64,000 bases of DNA from Janthinobacterium aquaticum (GTDB taxonomy: Bacteria > Pseudomonadota > Gammaproteobacteria > Burkholderiales > Burkholderiaceae_D), in contig NZ_WFLK01000003.1 in assembly GCF_009208565.1 (NCBI RefSeq), positions 62,001 to 126,000 on the forward strand. The letters are read 5' to 3'. Every line of letters begins with the position of its first letter. Position 1 is the stretch's first letter. Below the pieces are notes generated by a model, which had not been told where the DNA came from, did no database searches, and saw nothing but the letters and a program-made list of their open reading frames with translations. Shown piece by piece: positions 1 to 11,132 of the stretch. The position numbers were made by a program, and so were the translations under genes.

Positions 1-2257
1 CCACTTCTTCCAACGCCTGCCACTGCAAATTGAGCTGTACATGGCCGCTCTCGATGCGCGCCATATCGAGCAGGTTGGCCACCATGGCGCTCATGCGCAC
101 CGTTTCGGATTGCAGCAGGCGCGCCATCTCGAGCTGGTTGTCCGACAGCGCAGGCTTCGACAGCGCCAGCGATTCGGCCAGCCCGACCAGCGACGTCAAG
201 GGCGTACGCAGGTCGTGCGACAGCGCCGCCAGCAGCGAATTGCGCAGCCGCTCGGACTCCATCTGCACCAGCGCGCCCTGCGCCACGTCGATATAGTGCA
301 CGCGCTCGAGCGCAATCGCGGCCAGCGCGGCAAAGGTGTCGAGCTGCTGGCGCTGTTCGGGCACCAGCAGCCAGCGCCGGTGTCCCGCCCCTTCCTGCGG
401 CAGCAGCGCCAGCAGGCCGCGCGTGCGCATCGGCGCGACCAGTGGCAGGTAAAAAATGGCCGAGCCGGGCAAGGTATCGGTACCGGTGCCGGCTGCCTGC
501 GCGCGGTCGAAGGCCCACTGCGCAATGCCGATATCGAGTTCGGCGGTGTCGATATCGCGCGTCTGCAAACGCCCGGCGTCATCGGGCAACAGCAAGGTGG
601 CGCGCGCATGGAAAGCGCGTTCGATGGCGCTGCGCGTGATTTCAAAGACCTGCTCGGTCTGCAGCACGCCGGACAGCTCGCGTGCAAATTCATACAGTGC
701 ACGTGCGCGCTGTTCGCGGTGCGATGCCACGCGCGCCTGGAAGCGCAGCCCCGCCGTCAGGTGGCCGGTAATCAGGCCCACGGCCAGCATCACGCCAAAC
801 GTGATCACATACTGGAAGTCGCCGACGGCAAACGAATAGCGCGGCGGCACGAAGACAAAATCAAAACTGGCCACGCCCACCAGGCTGGCCAGCGCGGCTG
901 GTCCACGGCCCAGGCGAACGGCCACCAGCACCACCGTCAGCAGGGAGAGCATGGCGATATTGGCCAGGTCGATATAGGGCGTCAGCGGCAGCGATACCAG
1001 CGCCGTGGCCAGGCTGGCGCCAGCGGCCAGCAGATAGCGCCAGTGGCGCGCCGGCCGCGCCGGCGCTTCGTCCAGCGGCGCCTTGTACCGGTCCCGCTCT
1101 TCACTGGCCTGGGCGATGGCAATCAGGTCGATATCGGGCGCCAGGCTGGCAATGCGTGCTGCCTGCGGCATATTGAACCACGGCCAGGAGCGCGACCAGC
1201 CGCTGCGCTCACTGCGTCCGACGATCAGCCTGGAAGTATTGGCCTCGCGCGCATGGCTGACCACGGCGGCGGCAATATCACTGGCAGCGACGATGGCCGT
1301 GCGTGCGCCCAGATCCTGCGCCAGCTTGAGTTCCTTCAGGATACGCTCGCGCTGCGAGGCTGGCAGGCGCTGCAGGCGCGGCGTTTCCACATACAGCGCA
1401 TGCCAGTCGGCGTTGAGCTGGCTGGCCAGGCGCGCCGCGCTGCGGATCACCTGTTCGCCGCCGCGCGGTCCCACGCAGGCCAGCAGCGCAGCACCGGTCT
1501 TCCAGACCGGGTTGATCGACTTTTCCACCCGATAGGCCTGCACATCGTCCTGCACGCGGTCGGCTGTGCGGCGCAGCGCCAGCTCGCGCAGCGCGATCAG
1601 GTTACCCTTGCGGAAAAAATGCTGGGCGGCCCGCTGCGCCTGCTGCGCCTGATACACCTTGCCCTGTTTCAGGCGCAGCAGCAGTTCATCGGCAGGCAGG
1701 TCGACCAGCACCACCTCATCGGCGCGGTCAAACACGGTATCGGGCACGGTTTCAGCCACGCGCACGCCGGTAATGCCGCCCACCACATCGTTCAGGCTTT
1801 CCAGATGCTGCACATTGACGGTGGTAAGCACGTCGATGCCGGCCGAGAGCAGTTCCTCGACATCCTGCGAGCGCTTAGGGTGGCGCGAGCCGGCCACGTT
1901 GGAGTGCGCCAGCTCATCGATCAGTATCACGGCTGGCGCGCGCTCCAAGGCACCATCGAGGTCAAACTCGGGCAGGCTGCGGCCGCGATATTCGATATTG
2001 TGCAAAGGCAGCTGCGGCAGGCCGGCCAGCATGGCCGCTGTTTCCTCGCGGCCGTGGGTTTCCACCACGCCCACCAGCACATCGTGCCCTTCGCGTTCGA
2101 GCTTGCGCGCTTCGGCCAGCATGGTGTACGTCTTGCCGACGCCGGCCGAGGCGCCAAAATAGATGCGCAAACGCCCACGCGCGGCGTGCTGTTCCTGCGC
2201 CTGAAGCTGGGCCAGCAGGGTGTCGGGATTCGGACGGGACGGGTTCGGTGATGACAT
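1..2257 (-). CDS. kdpD: KdpD potassium-sensing histidine kinase (3' end cut by window edge)
   Basis: Sensor kinase that senses potassium limitation or turgor and phosphorylates KdpE to switch on kdpFABC. The start ATG at 2257-2255 gives MSSPNPSRPNPD, then the KdpD N-terminal domain with Walker A GASAGVGKT at about residues 35-43, a Walker B-like region ending LIDELAHSN, and a USP-like segment. Transmembrane helices follow. The last visible part is the start of the HisKA region, reading MVANLLDMARIESG near the edge. About 752 of an expected 890-940 residues are present; the ATPase domain and probably kdpE lie beyond base 1. It follows kdpC in the same direction, but a 120-bp palindromic repeat separates them, so co-transcription may be attenuated. 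The identification is firm. Confidence 0.95.
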   Translation of the reverse strand, partial: MSSPNPSRPNPDTLLAQLQAQEQHAARGRLRIYFGASAGVGKTYTMLAEARKLEREGHDVLVGVVETHGREETAAMLAGLPQLPLHNIEYRGRSLPEFDLDGALERAPAVILIDELAHSNVAGSRHPKRSQDVEELLSAGIDVLTTVNVQHLESLNDVVGGITGVRVAETVPDTVFDRADEVVLVDLPADELLLRLKQGKVYQAQQAQRAAQHFFRKGNLIALRELALRRTADRVQDDVQAYRVEKSINPVWKTGAALLACVGPRGGEQVIRSAARLASQLNADWHALYVETPRLQRLPASQRERILKELKLAQDLGARTAIVAASDIAAAVVSHAREANTSRLIVGRSERSGWSRSWPWFNMPQAARIASLAPDIDLIAIAQASEERDRYKAPLDEAPARPARHWRYLLAAGASLATALVSLPLTPYIDLANIAMLSLLTVVLVAVRLGRGPAALASLVGVASFDFVFVPPRYSFAVGDFQYVITFGVMLAVGLITGHLTAGLRFQARVASHREQRARALYEFARELSGVLQTEQVFEITRSAIERAFHARATLLLPDDAGRLQTRDIDTAELDIGIAQWAFDRAQAAGTGTDTLPGSAIFYLPLVAPMRTRGLLALLPQEGAGHRRWLLVPEQRQQLDTFAALAAIALERVHYIDVAQGALVQMESERLRNSLLAALSHDLRTPLTSLVGLAESLALSKPALSDNQLEMARLLQSETVRMSAMVANLLDMARIESGHVQLNLQWQALEEV

Positions 2258-2284
2258 GGATATATTCTATTCTTACGGGACAGC

Positions 2285-2407
2285 GTAGGTCGGATTAGCG
2301 TGGCGAAGCCACGCGTAATCCGACACCATTGTTGGCGTCAGCCCGACAACTTTGTTGGCGTCAACGGTGTTGTCGGATTACGGCCCAAAGGGCCTAATCC
2401 GACCTAC
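2285..2407. repeat. GTAGGTCGGATTAG palindromic repeat, inverted pair, copy 1
   Basis: The left unit starts GTAGGTCGGATTAG and folds back on GTAATCCGAC across a short GC stem. The right unit is the reverse complement and ends CTAATCCGACCTAC. The two units are joined by a linker containing TTGTTGGCGTCA. The same architecture recurs at 17165-17259 and 47982-48074, with variants at 15467 and 45141. It looks like a REP/BIME-type extragenic repeat. Here it fills almost all of the kdpC-kdpD gap. Confidence 0.85.
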
Positions 2408-2411
2408 GCAA

Positions 2412-2987
2412 TTATTTCTGCATCGCGTCAAGCGCCAGGTTCAGCTCCAGCACATTGACGCGTGCTTCGCCAAAGAAGCCAATATAGGCGGCCTTCTGCA
2501 GCTTGGCGATCAGATTTTCCACCTGGGCCAGCGGCACGCCACGCACGCGGGCGATGCGCGGCGCCTGGTACAGCGCGCCGGCCAGGCTGATTTCCGGGTC
2601 CAGGCCGCTGCCCGACGCAGTCACCAGGTCCACCGGAACAGCGCGCGTGTTGGCAGGATCAGCTTCTTTCAGGGCGGCGATGCGCGCTTTCACAGCGTCG
2701 ACCAGCGCCGGATTGGTCGGCCCCTGGTTCGAGCCGCCCGAGCCGGCGCCGTTATTGGCCATCGGTGACGTGGCTGACGGGCGGCCCCAGAAGTATTTCG
2801 GCGACGTAAACGACTGGCCGATCAGCAGCGAGCCAACCGGCTTGCCGTCGCGCTCGACGATGCTGCCGGCGACTTCACCGGGAAAGGCCAGCTTACCGAT
2901 GCCGGTGGTGGCCAGCGGATAGAGCACGCCGCAGATCACGGTCAGTGCGGCAAACATGACCAGTACGGGACGTATCAATGCATTCAT
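2412..2987 (-). CDS. kdpC: KdpC, potassium-transporting ATPase subunit C
   Basis: Small membrane-anchored subunit that stabilises the KdpFABC complex and is thought to raise ATP affinity. The 191 residues match the normal family length. There is one N-terminal transmembrane segment (about residues 5-27, MNALIRPVLVMFAALTV...), and then a periplasmic domain with the family signatures IGQSFTSPKYFWGRPSA and NQGPTNPALVDAV. The C-terminal part carries LYQAPRIARVRGV. The start at 2987 lies 10 bases after the kdpB stop. A second ATG four codons upstream or downstream is not needed to explain the N-terminus. Confidence 0.96.
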   Translation of the reverse strand: MNALIRPVLVMFAALTVICGVLYPLATTGIGKLAFPGEVAGSIVERDGKPVGSLLIGQSFTSPKYFWGRPSATSPMANNGAGSGGSNQGPTNPALVDAVKARIAALKEADPANTRAVPVDLVTASGSGLDPEISLAGALYQAPRIARVRGVPLAQVENLIAKLQKAAYIGFFGEARVNVLELNLALDAMQK

Positions 2988-2997
2988 GGTTTCTTCC

Positions 2998-5076
2998 TCA
3001 AGCCAGGTTAAGTGCCGACAGCAGCATGTCGATCAGTTTGATGCCGATAAAGGGCAGCACGATGCCGCCCAGGCCATATACGAGCAGGTTGCGACGCAAC
3101 AGTGCGGCCGCACCCACGGCGCGGTAGGCCACGCCTTTCAAGGCCAGCGGAATCAGCACCACGATGATCAGCGCATTGAAGATCACGGCCGACATAATGG
3201 CCGACGAAGGGCTGGCCAGGTGCATGATGTCAAGCGCCTTCAGTTGCGGATAGGTGCCGACAAACGCTGCCGGGATGATCGCAAAGTACTTGGCGATATC
3301 GTTGGAGATCGAAAACGTCGTCAAGGAGCCGCGCGTCATCAGCATCTGCTTGCCGATCTCGACGATTTCCAGCAGCTTGGTCGGATTCGAGTCGAGATCG
3401 ACCATATTGCCCGCTTCCTTGGCCGCCTGCGTGCCCGAGTTCATGGCCACGGCCACGTCGGCCTGCGCCAGCGCCGGCGCATCGTTGGTGCCGTCGCCCG
3501 TCATGGCCACCAGCCGGCCTTCTCCCTGGTAGCTGCGGATCAGCTTGAGCTTGTCTTCGGGCGTGGCTTCGGCCAGGAAATCGTCGACGCCCGCTTCGGC
3601 GGCAATCGCCGCAGCCGTCAGCTTGTTGTCGCCGGTGATCATCACGGTCTTGATGCCCATGCGACGCAGTTCGGCAAAGCGTTCGCGGATGCCGCCCTTG
3701 ACGATATCTTTCAGTTCCACCGCACCGAGTACGCGCCCGGCGTCGACTACCACCAGCGGCGTGCTGCCGCGGCGCGCAATATCGTCGACCGCGCGCGCCA
3801 CTTCTTCGGGATAAGCCTGGCCCAGCGCCTGTACATACTGGCGTACCGAGTCGGCCGCGCCCTTGCGCACCTGGCGTGTGCCATGGCCATCGACGATATC
3901 GACGCCGCTCATGCGCGTTTGCGCCGTAAAGGGCACGAACTCGGCCTGCAGGCTGACCAGGTCCTGCTCCTGCAGCTTGAACTGCTGGCGCGCCAGCGTG
4001 ACGATGCTGCGTCCCTCCGGCGTTTCGTCGGCCAGCGAAGCGAGCTGCGCCACTGTGGCCAGCTGCAGCGGCGTCACGCCCGGCGCCGGTACAAAGGCGG
4101 CGGCCTGGCGGTTACCCAGCGTGATGGTGCCGGTCTTGTCGAGCAGCAGCACATCGACGTCGCCGGCCGCTTCAACGGCGCGGCCCGAGGTGGCAATCAC
4201 ATTGGCCTGCATCATGCGGCTCATGCCGGCCACGCCGATGGCCGACAGCAGGCCGCCGATGGTAGTAGGAATCAGGCACACCAGCAGCGCGATCAGCACC
4301 GTGATGGTGACCGGCGAGCCGCTGCCGGCGGCCGCCACCGAAAACAGCGAGAACGGCAGCAGCGTGACGGTCACGATCAGGAACACGATCGACAGCGCCA
4401 CCAGCAGGATCGTCAGCGCGATCTCGTTGGGCGTCTTCTGGCGCTTGGCGCCTTCAACCATGGCGATCATGCGGTCGATGAACGCTTCGCCAGGGTTGAC
4501 CGATACGCGCACCAGCAGCCAGTCCGACAGCACGCGGGTGCCGCCGGTAACAGCTGAAAAGTCGCCACCGGACTCGCGGATCACCGGCGCCGATTCGCCC
4601 GTAATGGCGCTTTCATCGACCGACGCCACGCCGGCGGTCACTTCACCGTCGGCCGGAATCACGTCGCCCGCCTCGACCAGCACCGTCATGCCTTTGCGCA
4701 GATCGGTCGCTGGCGTGGGCAGCCATGGCGTGCCGTATTTTGGCGTCTGCATTTTCTTGGCCATCACGGTCTGCTTGAGCGCGCGCAAGGATGCTGCCTG
4801 CGCCTTGCTGCGCCCTTCGGCCAGCGCTTCGGCAAAGTTGGCAAACAGCACCGTAAACCACAACCACACGGCGATGGCAGTAATAAAGCCGAACGGCGCC
4901 TCGCCCTGGCCGCCAAAGGCCTGGACCGCCAGCAGGGTGGTGATAATGCTGCCTACGTAGACCACGAACATCACGGGGCTGCGCCACTGGGTGCGCGGGT
5001 CGAGCTTTTTGAACGCATCGATGATCGCAGGGCCCAGCAGGGCCGGATCAAACAGCGTCAGGTTCTTGGTTTTCAT
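2998..5076 (-). CDS. kdpB: KdpB, P-type ATPase catalytic subunit of the Kdp potassium pump
   Basis: ATP-hydrolysing subunit of the high-affinity inner-membrane K+ pump. It has 692 residues, close to the family norm. The phosphorylated aspartate is D313 in DKTGT. The actuator motif TGES sits at 159-162, with the serine that is inhibited by phosphorylation in E. coli. MITGDN and the hinge [16 protein letters not shown] are also present. Seven membrane segments are expected and hydrophobic stretches fit. The start overlaps the kdpA stop by four bases, which suggests translational coupling. Nothing is missing. Confidence 0.98.
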   Translation of the reverse strand: MKTKNLTLFDPALLGPAIIDAFKKLDPRTQWRSPVMFVVYVGSIITTLLAVQAFGGQGEAPFGFITAIAVWLWFTVLFANFAEALAEGRSKAQAASLRALKQTVMAKKMQTPKYGTPWLPTPATDLRKGMTVLVEAGDVIPADGEVTAGVASVDESAITGESAPVIRESGGDFSAVTGGTRVLSDWLLVRVSVNPGEAFIDRMIAMVEGAKRQKTPNEIALTILLVALSIVFLIVTVTLLPFSLFSVAAAGSGSPVTITVLIALLVCLIPTTIGGLLSAIGVAGMSRMMQANVIATSGRAVEAAGDVDVLLLDKTGTITLGNRQAAAFVPAPGVTPLQLATVAQLASLADETPEGRSIVTLARQQFKLQEQDLVSLQAEFVPFTAQTRMSGVDIVDGHGTRQVRKGAADSVRQYVQALGQAYPEEVARAVDDIARRGSTPLVVVDAGRVLGAVELKDIVKGGIRERFAELRRMGIKTVMITGDNKLTAAAIAAEAGVDDFLAEATPEDKLKLIRSYQGEGRLVAMTGDGTNDAPALAQADVAVAMNSGTQAAKEAGNMVDLDSNPTKLLEIVEIGKQMLMTRGSLTTFSISNDIAKYFAIIPAAFVGTYPQLKALDIMHLASPSSAIMSAVIFNALIIVVLIPLALKGVAYRAVGAAALLRRNLLVYGLGGIVLPFIGIKLIDMLLSALNLA

Positions 5077-6884
5077 GGTTGTGCGCTAAAGAGTTGGAGA
5101 TGTTCGATAACAGGGCCCAGGGCCAGCGAAGGCACGTAGTTCAGGACGCCCACCAATACCACCACGCCGATCAGCAGGAAGATGAACATCGGTCCGTGCG
5201 TGGGCATGGTGCCGGCGTTGGCTGACAATCGCTGCTTGGCAGCCAGCGAACCGGCAATCGCCAGCACCGGCACGATCACGGCAAAGCGGCCAAACCACAT
5301 GGCCACGGCCAGCATGGCGTTGTAGAACGGCGTATTGGCGGACAGGCCGGCAAAGGCGCTGCCGTTGTTGTTGGCTGCGGATGTAAAGGCGTACAGGATT
5401 TCGGAGAAGCCGTGTGCGCCCGGATTGGCCACGCCTGCCTTGCCCGGTTCAACCATGACGGCAATGGCCGTGCCGATCAGCACCAGCGCCGGCGTGACCA
5501 GGATCGCCAGCGAGACCATCTTCATCTCGTACGCCTGGATTTTCTTGCCCAGGTATTCCGGCGTGCGCCCGATCATCAGGCCGGCGATAAACACCGCCAG
5601 CATGGCGAACATCAGCATGCCGTACAGGCCCGTGCCGACGCCGCCAAAAATCACTTCGCCAAACTGCATCAGGAGCAGCGGCACCATGCCGCCCAGCGGC
5701 ATATACGAGTCATGCATGGAATTGACCGCGCCGCACGATGCTGCCGTGGTGACGGCTGCAAACAGCGCCGACGAATTGATGCCAAAGCGCGTCTCCTTGC
5801 CTTCCATATTGCCACCGGCCTGCAGAGAACTGGCCTGCTGGTCCACGCCCAGCGCCTGCAGCGCTGGATTGGCCTGCTGCTCGGCCTGGAATACACCCGC
5901 CGTCATCAGCACGAAAATAAGCGTCATGGCGCCCAGCACCGCCCAGCCCTGGCGCAGGTCGCCCACCATGCGCCCGAAAGTGAAGCACAGGCCAGCGGGA
6001 ATAATGAAGATGGCCAGCATCTGCAGGAAGTTCGACAGCACGCTGGGGTTCTCGTAGGGATGCGCCGAGTTGGCGTTAAAGAAGCCGCCGCCATTGGTGC
6101 CGAGCATCTTGATCGACTCTTGCGAGGCGACCGGGCCCATGGCAATCGTTTGCGTCTTGGCCACCTGCGCTTCCATCACCGGCTTGCCTGCAGCGTCCAA
6201 CAAGGGCTGGCCGTCGGCGCCGGTCTTCGGCGTTTCATACGACACCTGATCGAGCAGCGCGACTTCCTTGTAGGGCGAAAAATTCTGCACCACGCCCTCG
6301 CCCATGAATACCACCGACAGCGCCAGCGACAGCGGCAGCAGGATATACAGCGTCGAGCGCACCAGGTCGACCCAGAAATTGCCGATCGATTTGTTTGATC
6401 GCGCGGCAAAGCCGCGCACCAGCGCAAAGATCACGGCAATGCCGGTGGCAGCCGAGAAGAAGTTCTGGCAGGCCAGGCCCAGCATCTGCGTCAGATAGCT
6501 CATGGTCTGCTCGCCGCTGTAGCCCTGCCAGTTGGTATTGGCGGCAAAGCTGATGGCCGTATTGAACGAGGAATCGGGGCTGACCGCGCCAAAGCCCTGC
6601 GGGTTGAACGGCAGGAAGCCCTGCAGGCGCTGCAGCGCATAGACAAACAGCGCGCCGACGGTGTTAAAAGCGATCAGCGCGATGGCGTAGCTTTTCCAGC
6701 CCATCGCCTTGTCAGCCGGCAGACCGGCCCAGCGATACAGTTGCTGTTCGCAGCGGTGCAGCCAGCCCAGGCCGCGTATCGGCGCGTCGCCCGCAACCCT
6801 GGCCATATACAGGCCCAGCGGATAGGCAACGGCCAGCAGTACCAGCAAAAAGGCGGCCAGCAGTAATCCGGCTTGCATCGTCAT
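5073..6884 (-). CDS. kdpA: KdpA, potassium-binding channel-like subunit
   Basis: Membrane subunit that selects and passes K+ within KdpFABC. I place the start at the ATG at 6884, giving [19 protein letters not shown] (603 residues), because GGAGG lies seven bases upstream and the ATG overlaps the kdpF stop as TGATG. A longer open frame back to 7043 would run through kdpF and the upstream small ORF and is not credible. Selectivity-loop motifs of the family are visible, for example [18 protein letters not shown] and [13 protein letters not shown]. It is somewhat longer than the E. coli protein (557), mainly from a loop after the [11 protein letters not shown] region. Confidence 0.97.
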   Translation of the reverse strand: MTMQAGLLLAAFLLVLLAVAYPLGLYMARVAGDAPIRGLGWLHRCEQQLYRWAGLPADKAMGWKSYAIALIAFNTVGALFVYALQRLQGFLPFNPQGFGAVSPDSSFNTAISFAANTNWQGYSGEQTMSYLTQMLGLACQNFFSAATGIAVIFALVRGFAARSNKSIGNFWVDLVRSTLYILLPLSLALSVVFMGEGVVQNFSPYKEVALLDQVSYETPKTGADGQPLLDAAGKPVMEAQVAKTQTIAMGPVASQESIKMLGTNGGGFFNANSAHPYENPSVLSNFLQMLAIFIIPAGLCFTFGRMVGDLRQGWAVLGAMTLIFVLMTAGVFQAEQQANPALQALGVDQQASSLQAGGNMEGKETRFGINSSALFAAVTTAASCGAVNSMHDSYMPLGGMVPLLLMQFGEVIFGGVGTGLYGMLMFAMLAVFIAGLMIGRTPEYLGKKIQAYEMKMVSLAILVTPALVLIGTAIAVMVEPGKAGVANPGAHGFSEILYAFTSAANNNGSAFAGLSANTPFYNAMLAVAMWFGRFAVIVPVLAIAGSLAAKQRLSANAGTMPTHGPMFIFLLIGVVVLVGVLNYVPSLALGPVIEHLQLFSAQP

Positions 6885-6973
6885 CACAGATCCTCCGCTT
6901 TCAGCAGCGCCACCAGCAGATACGCCAGCAGGCCGGCCGACACCACGGCGCCCAGCACATAAAATGCGTTCAT
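6884..6973 (-). CDS. kdpF: KdpF, small stabilising subunit
   Basis: A 29-residue single-span membrane peptide (MNAFYVLGAVVSAGLLAYLL, then VALLKAEDL). Size, hydrophobic pattern, the YLLVALLKAE(D/K)-like ending and position directly before kdpA are all typical of KdpF, which stabilises the KdpABC complex. Its stop TGA shares a base with the kdpA start. Its ATG overlaps the stop of the preceding 32-residue ORF as ATGA. It is too short for most ORF callers. Confidence 0.93.
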   Translation of the reverse strand: MNAFYVLGAVVSAGLLAYLLVALLKAEDL

Positions 6974-7068
6974 TTGGCGCCTCCCAGCCCGAGCTTGTCG
7001 CAGGCGACCGCAAAGGCGGCCAGCACCACGAAAAACGCGGCAATCGCGCCGATATACACCATATCCAT
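6970..7068 (-). CDS. 32-residue membrane peptide heading the kdp operon
   Basis: Reads MDMVYIGAIAAFFVVLAAFA followed by VACDKLGLGGAK and a stop that overlaps the kdpF ATG by four bases. It has one strongly hydrophobic segment (residues 4-22) and a short polar tail with a single cysteine. Tight coupling to kdpF, and lying directly downstream of the KdpE-like operator, argue that it is translated as part of the kdp operon. I recall similar unnamed peptides before kdpF in other betaproteobacteria, but no function is assigned. It could be a further regulatory or assembly peptide of the pump, or a leader peptide. Confidence 0.75.
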   Translation of the reverse strand: MDMVYIGAIAAFFVVLAAFAVACDKLGLGGAK

Positions 7069-7117
7069 TACGAGATTCACTTCGCCCTCACTGCTGTTGT
7101 TATGACAGGATGAAGCT

Positions 7118-7182
7118 TAGAGAGTCGGGTCTAAAAAATTCGTAAAGACTCTGCGGGCCGGTGTAAACAAAGTGTAAAAATG
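7118..7182 (-). promoter_or_regulatory. kdp promoter with KdpE-like operator
   Basis: On the minus strand the segment contains TTTACAC-TTTG-TTTACAC (7178-7161), a direct repeat with 11-bp periodicity. It closely resembles the E. coli KdpE site as I remember it (TTTATAC-TTTT-TTTACAC followed by CCCGCAGA). Downstream are a possible -35 TTTACG (7146-7141) and, 17 bases later, a -10-like TCTCTA (7123-7118). The predicted transcript would begin about 45 bases before the first small ORF. The operator match is the strong part; the -35/-10 assignment is tentative. Confidence 0.8.
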
Positions 7183-7314
7183 CATGGAAGCGCCTGGCCG
7201 ACGCCGTGTGCGGTGCACCATAGTTGCTCTGTAGTAGCGCTTTGTCATGCCGATCACGATAGAATGCGCAAGCGTCCGCACAAGGACGCCAGGCCTGCCA
7301 TGCTGGCACGCACA

Positions 7315-7352
7315 GTGACGCCAGCGGCGAAATACTGTATATTCATACAGTT
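7315..7352 (+). promoter_or_regulatory. LexA (SOS) box overlapping the probable parE promoter
   Basis: Positions 7335-7350 read CTGTATATTCATACAG, which fits CTGT-N8-ACAG exactly. The flanks (TA before, TT after) nearly complete the 20-bp E. coli-type SOS box. A plausible sigma-70 promoter overlaps it: GTGACG at 7315-7320, a 17-base spacer, then TATATT at 7338-7343, inside the box. The only downstream gene on this strand is parE, 74 bases away. The kdp genes to the left have their own promoter 160 bases off, so they are unlikely targets. Confidence 0.82.
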
Positions 7353-7419
7353 ATCGTCGCTGCGCGCATTGCGCCGCACGCAGGCCTGGCGTTCCAACCC
7401 TTGTCTTTATTTAGCTTGA

Positions 7420-9422
<2,003 letters not shown>

Positions 9423-9423
<1 letters not shown>

Positions 9424-11132
9424 TGATCATCGGCATCGACCTTGGCACCACCAACAGCCTGGTTGCCGTCTGGCGCGACGGCCAGGCCTCGATCATTCCC
9501 AATGCGCTCGGCGAACACCTGACGCCGTCGTGCGTGAGCATCGACGACGATGGCACGGTGCTGGTCGGGCGCGCCGCGCGCGAGCGCCTGCAGACGCACC
9601 CGCAACTGACGGCGGCCGTCTTCAAGCGCTATATGGGCAGCGAAAAGAAGATCACGCTGGGCACGCAGCAGTTCCGTCCGGAAGAGCTGTCGTCGATGGT
9701 GCTGCGCGCACTCAAGGAAGACGCCGAAGCGTTCCTCGGCCAGCCGGTCGAGGAAGCCATTATTACCGTGCCCGCCTATTTCAGCGATGCCCAGCGCAAG
9801 GCCACGCGCGCCGCCGGCCAGCTGGCCGGGCTGCGCGTCGAGCGCCTGCTCAACGAGCCCACCGCTGCCGCACTGGCCTACGGCATCCGCGACAAGGAAC
9901 AGGAAAGCAAATTCCTGGTGTTCGACCTTGGCGGCGGCACGTTCGACGTGTCGATCCTCGAACTGTTTGAAGGCGTAATGGAAGTGCGCGCTTCGGCCGG
10001 CGACAATTTCCTCGGCGGCGAAGATTTTGTTACCGTGCTGGTCGACGCCTTCATGCAGGAAAGCGGCCTGGCCGCGGCGCTGGGCAGCCGCCAGTTCGAC
10101 GCGCGCCAGCAGCAACTGCTGCGCGACGAGGCCGAACGCGTCAAGCGGCTGCTGTCGAAGCAGTCGCCGGTGCGCATGAATATCCGCTTTGAAAACACCG
10201 AATACAACTGGGAGATCGGCGAAGAGCGCCTGGCGCAATTGTGCGAACCGCTGCTGGCGCGCCTGCGCCTGCCGGTCGAGCGCGCGCTGCGCGACGCCAC
10301 CATCCGCGCCGCAGAATTGCACGAAGTAGTACTGGCCGGCGGCGCCACGCGCATGCCGCTGGTGCGCAAGCTGGTCTCGCGCATGTTCGGCCGCTTTCCG
10401 GCCACCCAGCTCGATCCCGATGAAGCGGTGGCGCTGGGCGCAGCCGTGCAGGCCGGCCTGAAAATGCGCGATGCGGCGCTCGACGAAGTGGTGATGACGG
10501 ATGTGGCGCCCTACTCGCTGGGCATCGCCATTTCACGCCAGATCGGCCCGAACCAGTATGAAGGCGGCCATTATTTGCCCATCATCGAGCGCAATTCGGT
10601 GGTGCCGGTGTCGCGTACCGAGACCATCGTCACCATCCAGGACAACCAGAAGGAAATCAACGTGGCGATCTTCCAGGGCGAATCGCGCTTGGTGGCCGAC
10701 AACGTTTTCCTGGGCAAGATCAACTTCCCGATCCCGGCAAAAAAAGCCGGCGAAATCGGCATCGACGTGCGCTTTACCTATGATGTCAGCGGCGTGCTGG
10801 AAGCCGAAGTGACGGTGCAGGCGACCCAGGAACGCCACAAGATGGTCATCAGCGACAACGCCGGCGTGATGACGACCGAACAGATCGAGCAGCGTTTCCT
10901 TGAACTGGCCGACCTGAAAATCCACCCGCGCGAACAGATGGAAAACCGCACCCTGGTCTCGCGCGCCGACCGCCTGTACGAACAGTCGCTGGGGGACGTG
11001 CGCCAGTTCCTGGCCGAACACACGGCGCAGTTCCAGGCCGCGCTGGAAACGCAGGACCAGTCGCTGATCCGCAAGGCGCGCCTGTCGTTTGAAAAGGTGT
11101 TGCACGACGTGGAAAGCGAGAGCTTCCTGTAA
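9423..11132 (+). CDS. hscC: HscC-type Hsp70 chaperone
   Basis: A 569-residue Hsp70 of the short HscC (Hsc62) class, which lacks most of the C-terminal lid tail of DnaK. The ATPase signatures are GIDLGTTNSLVAVW at the N-terminus, FDLGGGTFDVSILEL and VVLAGGATRMPLVRKL. The substrate-binding part begins near DVAPYSLGIAIS. The start overlaps the parE stop (TGATG), so translation is probably coupled. A J-like protein begins directly after the stop, as expected for an HscC partner. A longer open frame back into parE is an artefact of the overlap. Confidence 0.9.

Noticed and set aside
41-2251. Plus-strand open frame of 736 codons opposite kdpD
   Set aside because: Its translation is rich in His, Gln, Arg and lacks any domain. 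The minus strand carries a full KdpD sequence in the same DNA. High GC keeps the antisense frame open.
7180-7419. 79-codon open frame between the kdp and parE promoters
   Set aside because: It would start inside the KdpE-like operator and cover the LexA box. No ribosome site, odd composition.
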